Shown: piece by piece, positions 5,887 to 10,153 of the stretch
Layout of the letters: each line of letters begins with the position of its first letter
Numbering within the stretch: position 1 is the stretch's first letter
DNA from: Oscillospiraceae bacterium
GTDB taxonomy: Bacteria; Bacillota; Clostridia; Oscillospirales; Ruminococcaceae
DNA length: 10,153 nucleotides
Assembly: GCA_019416775.1 (NCBI GenBank)
Contig: DXWR01000084.1
Coordinates: 1-10,153 of the forward strand
Direction: 5' to 3'
Notes under the pieces: generated by a model
Databases searched by the model: none
Seen by the model: the letters and a program-made list of their open reading frames with translations, nothing else
Told to the model about the DNA's origin: nothing
Made by a program: the position numbers and the translations under genes

Positions 5887-6375
5887 ATGCTATTGGATTT
5901 ACGCAGCGTCTTTGAAACCGAAGGCTCCCAAAAAGAGTTTTCGGAAGAGCTGGACGAACGGGAATACGAACTGTTTGGTACCAAGCCTTTTGTGGAACGC
6001 ATTTCGGTGCGGGGCGAGGTGACCAACCGGGCGGGAGTGGTAACGCTTACGGCAAAGGTTTCGTTTCCTCTGCGGGTAGCCTGCGACCGCTGCCTGGAGG
6101 AGTTCACCCGGCAGTACGACTATACCTTCACCCACACTCTGGTGCGGCAGCTCCAGGACGAGTGGCAGGATTACATCCAGGTGGAGGACGGCGTACTGAA
6201 TCTGGAGGAATTGATCCTATCTGATCTTCTGCTGGAGCTGCCTACCAAGCTCCTTTGCAAAGAAGATTGTAAAGGGCTGTGCCCTCAATGCGGATGCAAC
6301 TTAAATCATCAGTCCTGTGATTGTAACAAAGCCTATCACGATCCCCGTTGGGATGTGTTGAACACCCTGCAATAA
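5887..6375 (+). CDS. yceD: YceD/DUF177 family protein
   Basis: The 162-aa protein matches the DUF177 pattern. It has an N-terminal beta-rich part and an internal RVACDRCLEEF segment with CxxC at Cys66 and Cys69. A C-terminal Cys cluster covers Cys124, 128, 132, 135, 137, 144 and 146 (LCKEDCKGLCPQCG and CDC), and the end carries DPRW (152-155). The Cys pairs suggest metal, probably zinc, binding. In plants and E. coli members are linked to 23S rRNA accumulation or processing. Immediate linkage to rpmF, here 33 nt downstream, is a hallmark of the family. The ATG at 5887 is preceded by GAGGTGAG and lies about 20 nt after the predicted transcription start. Family assignment is solid; the biochemical role is inferred from homologues. 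Confidence 0.92.
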   Translation: MLLDLRSVFETEGSQKEFSEELDEREYELFGTKPFVERISVRGEVTNRAGVVTLTAKVSFPLRVACDRCLEEFTRQYDYTFTHTLVRQLQDEWQDYIQVEDGVLNLEELILSDLLLELPTKLLCKEDCKGLCPQCGCNLNHQSCDCNKAYHDPRWDVLNTLQ

Positions 6376-6408
6376 GGGTGACCGTAGTTTGAAGGAGGTG
6401 CTTAAACC

Positions 6409-6591
6409 ATGGCAGTCCCCAAGAGAAAAACATCCAAAGCCAGAAGAGACAAGCGGCGCAGCGCCGTCTGGAAACTGAAGCAGCCCGCTTTTTCTGTCTG
6501 CCCTCAGTGCGGTGAGCTGAAGGCTCCCCACAAGGTTTGCGCAAGCTGCGGCTACTACAAGGGCGTCCAGGTGCTCAAGAAAGAGGCCTAA
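6409..6591 (+). CDS. rpmF: 50S ribosomal protein L32
   Basis: At 60 aa this has the usual L32 length. It opens with the diagnostic MAVPKRKTSKARRDKRRS basic N-terminus, which threads into 23S rRNA. It ends with a four-Cys zinc ribbon, CPQC (31-34) and CASC (44-47), so this is the zinc-containing form. A very strong AAGGAGGTG (6392-6400) precedes the ATG by 8 nt. It follows yceD on one transcript from the promoter at 5831-5859, and a rho-independent terminator lies about 65 nt after the stop. In many bacteria plsX follows rpmF; here a DUF512 protein does. Confidence 0.98.
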   Translation: MAVPKRKTSKARRDKRRSAVWKLKQPAFSVCPQCGELKAPHKVCASCGYYKGVQVLKKEA

Positions 6592-6654
6592 GCTGCTTGT
6601 ATACCGAGCCGGAATATTCCCTGGCGGATGTTCCGACGCGAAAGAAGAAGGTTT

Positions 6655-6684
6655 CCCCGCGGGTCACTCCCACGGGGCTTTTTT
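6655..6684 (+). terminator. Rho-independent terminator after rpmF
   Basis: CCCCG (6655-6659) pairs with CGGGG (6673-6677) and, beyond one mismatch, GGG (6661-6663) with CCC (6669-6671), leaving a 5-nt loop. One C and then six T (6679-6684) follow. It ends the yceD-rpmF transcript, though the interrupted stem may allow read-through into the next gene, which starts 42 nt later. Confidence 0.8.
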
Positions 6685-6726
6685 CTATCATTTTTTCCTG
6701 TTCCGCTTTGTGTTAGGAGGTGCTTT

Positions 6727-8040
6727 ATGGCAGTTGTGGTCAAAAACGTTATCCCCCATTCTCCTGCCGCTAAAAAAGGGATGCGGGCGGGGGACGTGCT
6801 CCGCTCCATCAACGGAAATCCCATTTCCGACGTGCTGGACTATGATTTCTACATTACGGAAAGTAAATTGACAGTGGAATATGCCAGAGGGGATAAAATT
6901 AAGACGATTCACATCAAAAAAGAGCAGTATCAGCCCTTGGGTTTGGAGTTTGAGACCTTTCTCATGGATGCTCAGCACAGCTGCACCAACCACTGCATCT
7001 TCTGCTTTGTAGACCAGACTCCCCCGGGAATGCGCCCCTCTCTTTACTTCAAGGACGACGATGCCCGGCTTTCCTTTTTGATGGGCAACTACATCACCCT
7101 CACCAACCTCAAGCAGCCGGACATCGACCGGATCCTGAAAATGCACATCAGCCCCATTAATGTGTCGGTGCACACCACCGACCCTCAGCTGCGGTGCAGG
7201 ATGATGGGCAACCGGTTTGCCGGAGAAAAGCTGGACTATCTCCGCCAGCTGGCCCAGGGGGGGATTACCGTCCACTGCCAGTGCGTTCTCTGCCCCGGCA
7301 TCAACGACGGCCCTGCCTTGGAACGGACTTTGAAAGAGCTGGGGGATCTATACCCCGGAGTGCAGTCCATCGCCTGTGTGCCGGTGGGGTTGACGAAGCA
7401 TCGGGAAGGGTTATACCCTTTACAGCCCTACACCTCCGCCCAAGCAGGAGAGGTCATCGATCTGTTGGAAAAGTTTGCCGCCGACTTTTACGCTCAACAT
7501 GGCACCCATCTGGCCTACGCCAGTGACGAGTTTTATCTGTTGGCCGGCCGTCCCCTCCCGGAGGAGGACTATTACGAGGACTTCTCCCAGCTGGAAAACG
7601 GGGTGGGGGTGATCGCCACCCTGCTGGCGGACTTCCGCCGTGCCTGGGAGGAGCTGCCGGGAGATGAGAAGCCTCGGAAATGCTCGGTGGCCACCGGCAC
7701 CAGTGCTGCCCCCTTCTTGCAGCAGCTGGCGGTGAAGGCCAAGGAAAAGTACCCCAACCTGGATTGCCGGGTGTATCCCATCATTAATCACTTCTGGGGG
7801 GAGACCATCACCGTGGCGGGACTGGTCACTGCCGGGGACATTATGGAGCAGTTAAAAGACCAAGAATTGGGAGAGGTGCTGTTTTTGCCTGACTGTATGC
7901 TCCGGCACCAGCAGGACTTTTTCCTGGATGACAAAACGGTTCAGGATGTGGAAAACGCTCTGGGAGTGAAGGTACAGGTGATCCCTGCCGGAGGGGAAGA
8001 GTTTGCCTTTGCTATTACTGGGGAGGAGACGGTTTGCTGA
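6727..8040 (+). CDS. DUF512 family protein: PDZ domain plus radical-SAM-like iron-sulfur domain
   Basis: This 437-aa protein combines an N-terminal PDZ-like domain (about 1-65) with a radical-SAM-like core. The PDZ part includes VIPHSPAAKKGMRAGDVLRSING. The core has the triad CTNHCIFC (Cys86, 90, 93; CxxxCxxC) expected to bind a 4Fe-4S cluster and S-adenosylmethionine. The signature continues with FVDQTPPGMRPSLYFKDDDARLSF and GNYITLTNL. The DUF512 domain fills the C-terminal half, with extra Cys at 184, 186 and 189. No reaction or substrate is established for this family as far as I know. Its position next to der and plsY is one I recall from Clostridia. The frame is open from 6628, but AGGAGGTG (6714-6721) sits 5 nt before the ATG at 6727, and the upstream part overlaps the rpmF terminator, so 6727 is chosen. 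Confidence 0.92.
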   Translation: MAVVVKNVIPHSPAAKKGMRAGDVLRSINGNPISDVLDYDFYITESKLTVEYARGDKIKTIHIKKEQYQPLGLEFETFLMDAQHSCTNHCIFCFVDQTPPGMRPSLYFKDDDARLSFLMGNYITLTNLKQPDIDRILKMHISPINVSVHTTDPQLRCRMMGNRFAGEKLDYLRQLAQGGITVHCQCVLCPGINDGPALERTLKELGDLYPGVQSIACVPVGLTKHREGLYPLQPYTSAQAGEVIDLLEKFAADFYAQHGTHLAYASDEFYLLAGRPLPEEDYYEDFSQLENGVGVIATLLADFRRAWEELPGDEKPRKCSVATGTSAAPFLQQLAVKAKEKYPNLDCRVYPIINHFWGETITVAGLVTAGDIMEQLKDQELGEVLFLPDCMLRHQQDFFLDDKTVQDVENALGVKVQVIPAGGEEFAFAITGEETVC

Positions 8041-8065
8041 CGCCGGAATCCTAATACGTATGGTG

Positions 8066-8117
8066 AAACACGGGAGCTGGCTGGAAGTGAATGGAAGTTC
8101 CCTTGCCGGCCGTGTTT
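8066..8117 (+). other. Large bulged stem-loop, possible structured RNA or 3' UTR element
   Basis: AAACACGG (8066-8073) pairs perfectly with CCGTGTTT (8110-8117). After a 3-nt bulge (GAG), CTGGC (8077-8081) pairs with GCCGG (8105-8109) with one wobble. Inside, GGAA (8083-8086) can pair with TTCC (8098-8101). This gives at least 13 bp plus an inner helix, with a one-sided bulge more typical of functional RNA than of a terminator. It follows the DUF512 stop by 25 nt and is 51 nt before a terminator. It matches no riboswitch or RNA family I recognise. Confidence 0.35.
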
Positions 8118-8168
8118 GCTGGTAAACTATTCGGAAAAGAATCCATAGATAGCAATGAAGCAGATAAG

Positions 8169-8206
8169 AGGACGAACCGGGATCGGCTTGTCCTTTTTTA
8201 TTTTTT
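8169..8206 (+). terminator. Rho-independent terminator downstream of the DUF512 gene
   Basis: AGGACGAACCG (8169-8179) pairs with CGGCTTGTCCT (8184-8194) with one wobble and one A-C mismatch, closing a GGAT loop. A long T-rich tail follows (8195-8206, interrupted by one A). It lies about 130 nt past the DUF512 stop and 60 nt before the der promoter, so it insulates the two transcripts. Confidence 0.85.
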
Positions 8207-8254
8207 GTGTATGCTCTCTCTTTTTGTTACGATGTACCGGCCAAGGGCAGGGAG

Positions 8255-8298
8255 TTTTTTTGAAAAAATTGACAATCCCTTGGCAGTTTTGCTATAAT
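8255..8298 (+). promoter_or_regulatory. Consensus sigma-A promoter with AT-rich upstream element for der-plsY
   Basis: TTGACA (8269-8274) and TATAAT (8293-8298) are both perfect, with an 18-bp spacer. A T7-G-A6 run (8255-8268) abuts the -35 box. Transcription should begin near 8305, leaving a leader of about 94 nt in which I see only weak hairpins. AAGGAGGT (8385-8392) precedes the der start. Confidence 0.92.
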
Positions 8299-8398
8299 GA
8301 ATTTGATTTATCACGTCCATAAAAACAAGGGAAAAGAACTTTTTGCTCGTTCTCTTGAAATGATACCTATTTTCTGAAAATCAAAAGGAGGTACGCCC

Positions 8399-9736
8399 AT
8401 GTCTACCCCTGTGGTAGCGGTGGTGGGACGGCCCAATGTGGGCAAGTCCACCCTATTTAATAAACTCATCGGCCGCCGGCTCAGCATTGTGGAGGACACT
8501 CCCGGAGTGACCCGGGACCGGATCTACGCTCCCTGTGAATGGTCCGGACGGAAGTTTCTGTTGGTAGACACCGGAGGATTGGAGCCCCACAGCAACGACC
8601 CGATTTTGTCTCAGATGCGGCGGCAGGCCCAGCTTGCCATGGAAGCCGCTTCGGTGATTATCCTGGTCACTGACGTGCGGGACGGAGTCACCGCCACCGA
8701 CATGGAGGTCACCCAAATGCTGCAAAAAAGCGGCAAGCCGGTGGTGCTCTGCGTCAATAAGTGCGATTCCATCGGAGCCCTTCCGGCGGAGTACTATGAA
8801 TTTTACAACCTGGGTTTGGGGGACCCCATTCCCGTTTCTTCCGTCCACGGTACCGGCACCGGCGATCTGCTGGACGCGGTGCTGGCCAATCTTCCTCTGC
8901 CGGAAACGGAGCAGGAGGATGAGGATACAGTGAAGGTGGCGGTAGTGGGCAAGCCCAACGTGGGCAAGTCCAGCTTGATCAACCGCATTGCCGGGGAGGA
9001 GCGGGTGATCGTTTCCGATGTGGCGGGCACCACTCGGGACGCCACCGACATCCCCATTCACAACCAGTACGGAGATTTTCTCTTTATTGATACCGCTGGG
9101 ATGCGGCGGAAAAGCCGGGTGCTGGATAAAATCGAACAGTACAGCGTGCTTCGGGCTCAGATGGCGGTGGACCGCAGCGACGTTTGCTGCATTCTGTTGG
9201 ATGCCACCGTGGGCTTCACCGAACAGGACAGCAAGGTGGCGGGTTACGCTCATGAACAGGGCAAGGGCTGCATTATTGTCATCAACAAGTGGGACGCAGT
9301 GGAGGACAAAACCGGCAAGACCATGCAGGAGATGCTGGATAAGCTGAAAAAGGACTTTTCCTTTATGAGCTACGCTCCCTTCCTGTTTATTTCCGCCAAA
9401 ACCGGCCAGCGGGTGGAGAAGCTCTTCCCCCTGATCCAGGAGGTGGCCAAGCAGAACTCAGTGCGGATCAACACCGGCGTGCTCAACGAGCTGCTGGCAG
9501 CAGCCACCAACCGGGTGCAGCCCCCCAGCGACAAGGGCAAGCGGTTAAAGATCTACTATATGACCCAGGCCTCTACCAAGCCCCCAACCTTTGTGGCCTT
9601 CGTCAACCGCAAGGAGCTGTTCCATTTCTCCTACCAACGGTATCTGGAAAACCAGATTCGGGAAGCTTTCGGCCTGATGGGCACTCCCATCCGGCTGGTG
9701 GTACGGCAGCGAAGCGGCGCCAGCTCGGATGTGTGA
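8399..9736 (+). CDS. der: Ribosome-assembly GTPase Der (EngA)
   Basis: Der is an essential GTPase acting late in 50S subunit assembly. The 445-aa protein has the family's unique tandem G domains and a C-terminal KH-like domain. Domain 1 shows the P-loop GRPNVGKS (10-17), the T-rich switch DTPGVTRDR (33-41), DTGG (57-60) and NKCD (120-123). An acidic linker (EQEDED, 171-176) leads to domain 2, with GKPNVGKS (184-191), AGTTRD (209-214), DTAGMRRKSR (231-240) and NKWD (296-299). The KH-like part covers about 355-440 and contains RLKIYYMTQ and PPTFVAFVN. All GTPase motifs are intact. The ATG has an AAGGAGGT site 6 nt upstream. plsY follows after 52 bp with no terminator, so the two are probably co-transcribed. 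Confidence 0.98.
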   Translation: MSTPVVAVVGRPNVGKSTLFNKLIGRRLSIVEDTPGVTRDRIYAPCEWSGRKFLLVDTGGLEPHSNDPILSQMRRQAQLAMEAASVIILVTDVRDGVTATDMEVTQMLQKSGKPVVLCVNKCDSIGALPAEYYEFYNLGLGDPIPVSSVHGTGTGDLLDAVLANLPLPETEQEDEDTVKVAVVGKPNVGKSSLINRIAGEERVIVSDVAGTTRDATDIPIHNQYGDFLFIDTAGMRRKSRVLDKIEQYSVLRAQMAVDRSDVCCILLDATVGFTEQDSKVAGYAHEQGKGCIIVINKWDAVEDKTGKTMQEMLDKLKKDFSFMSYAPFLFISAKTGQRVEKLFPLIQEVAKQNSVRINTGVLNELLAAATNRVQPPSDKGKRLKIYYMTQASTKPPTFVAFVNRKELFHFSYQRYLENQIREAFGLMGTPIRLVVRQRSGASSDV

Positions 9737-9788
9737 CGGTTATTGGTATTTGGAATCTTGAGTTATTGAGAAAAAAGGAGAATCCCTT

Positions 9789-10153
9789 ATGTTGTATCCT
9801 GCTTCCCCCTTGATCATTGTTCTCTTTTTGATTGGCATCGCTATCCTCAGCTACCTGTTCGGCAGCGTGAACTTTGCCATTGTCTGGACCCGTGTGTTCC
9901 TCCACGATGACATCCGCAAATATGGCAGCGGCAATGCCGGCATGACCAACGTGCTGCGCACCGTGGGCAAAGGGGCGGCGGCTCTGACCCTGTTGGGAGA
10001 CATTGCCAAAGGTGTTTTGTCGGTGCTGGTAGCCCGGCTGGTGTTCACTCTGCTGATTTCCGATCCCTTCTTCTGCGTGCTGGCGGAATATCTTGCCGCT
10101 TTCGGCGCCTTGATGGGCCATCTGTTTCCCCTGTATTACGGCTTCAAAGGGGG
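9789..10153 (+). CDS. plsY: Glycerol-3-phosphate acyltransferase PlsY (3'-truncated by window edge)
   Basis: PlsY is an integral membrane enzyme that moves the acyl group from acyl-phosphate to glycerol 3-phosphate, making lysophosphatidic acid, the first step of phospholipid synthesis. Only 121 codons are present; the family is about 200 aa, so the last third is missing beyond 10153. Visible motifs are the first membrane helix leading into SYLFGSVNFA (21-30), the glycine-rich KYGSGNAGMTNVLRTVG (44-60), GDIAKG (70-75) and the start of the third motif, GHLFPLYYGFKG (110-121). Hydrophobic segments fall at about 8-25, 63-91 and 98-116. AAAGGAG (9774-9780) lies 8 nt before the ATG. It should be read from the der promoter; its acyl-phosphate supplier PlsX is not in the window. 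Confidence 0.96.
   Translation, partial: MLYPASPLIIVLFLIGIAILSYLFGSVNFAIVWTRVFLHDDIRKYGSGNAGMTNVLRTVGKGAAALTLLGDIAKGVLSVLVARLVFTLLISDPFFCVLAEYLAAFGALMGHLFPLYYGFKG

Noticed and set aside
6688..7275. Minus-strand open frame opposite the DUF512 gene
   Set aside because: It covers the PDZ and radical-SAM coding region, which is clearly real on the plus strand.
8091..8297. Plus-strand 68-codon frame before der
   Set aside because: It runs through the putative stem-loop, the terminator and the der promoter up to the -10 box, so it cannot be a sensible gene.
8453..9253. Long minus-strand open frame (266 codons) opposite der
   Set aside because: It mirrors the conserved GTPase domains of der, and its His/Gln/Gly-rich product is typical of an antisense shadow.
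9603..10121. Minus-strand open frame over the der/plsY junction
   Set aside because: It overlaps two recognised plus-strand genes and has a low-complexity composition.

Overview
The window looks like chromosomal DNA of a Gram-positive anaerobe of the class Clostridia (Bacillota). An Oscillospiraceae-like gut lineage is my guess. The reasons are GC-rich coding sequence with AT-rich intergenic DNA, strong AGGAGG-type ribosome binding sites, consensus sigma-A promoters (TTGACA/TATAAT), and the order DUF512 radical-SAM protein, der, plsY, which I recall from Clostridia. Placement below class level is inference. I see no phage, transposon, CRISPR, tRNA or rRNA signal.

Layout. (1) 1-2003, plus strand: a sigma-A promoter, glucose-6-phosphate isomerase (pgi), then a 135-aa P-loop protein of unknown role, closed by a bidirectional terminator. 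(2) 2012-5622, minus strand: four separately spaced genes, namely a 287-aa lipoprotein, a 455-aa free-standing condensation-domain (NRPS C-domain/acyltransferase-like) protein, and two small multi-pass membrane proteins of 124 and 126 aa. This is the accessory-looking part. The condensation protein has its own promoter, a perfect 10-bp inverted repeat at the predicted transcription start, and its own terminator. (3) 5735-10153, plus strand: housekeeping genes. A consensus promoter drives yceD (DUF177) and rpmF (ribosomal protein L32), followed by a terminator. Next comes a PDZ plus radical-SAM DUF512 protein, then a 358-bp gap with a potentially structured RNA, a terminator and a second consensus promoter. 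That promoter drives der (ribosome-assembly GTPase) and plsY (glycerol-3-phosphate acyltransferase), which is cut by the window edge.

How the genes fit together. The right half couples ribosome production (L32, Der, and YceD, which is tied to 23S rRNA in other organisms) to membrane phospholipid synthesis (PlsY). The left half has one glycolytic enzyme next to a small ATPase. The minus-strand block is the least explained. Its condensation-like enzyme has no adenylation or carrier-protein partner here, and its HHxxxDG motif has changed to DHTICDS, so its substrates cannot be read from the sequence.

Several starts differ from the longest open frame: pgi at 125, the lipoprotein at 2875, the condensation protein at 4526, the small membrane protein at a GTG at 5085, and the DUF512 protein at 6727. 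Each choice rests on a ribosome binding site, a signal peptide or promoter placement. I found no clear candidate for a wholly new multi-gene system. The best leads are the orphan condensation protein with its operator-like palindrome and the structured RNA candidate upstream of der.
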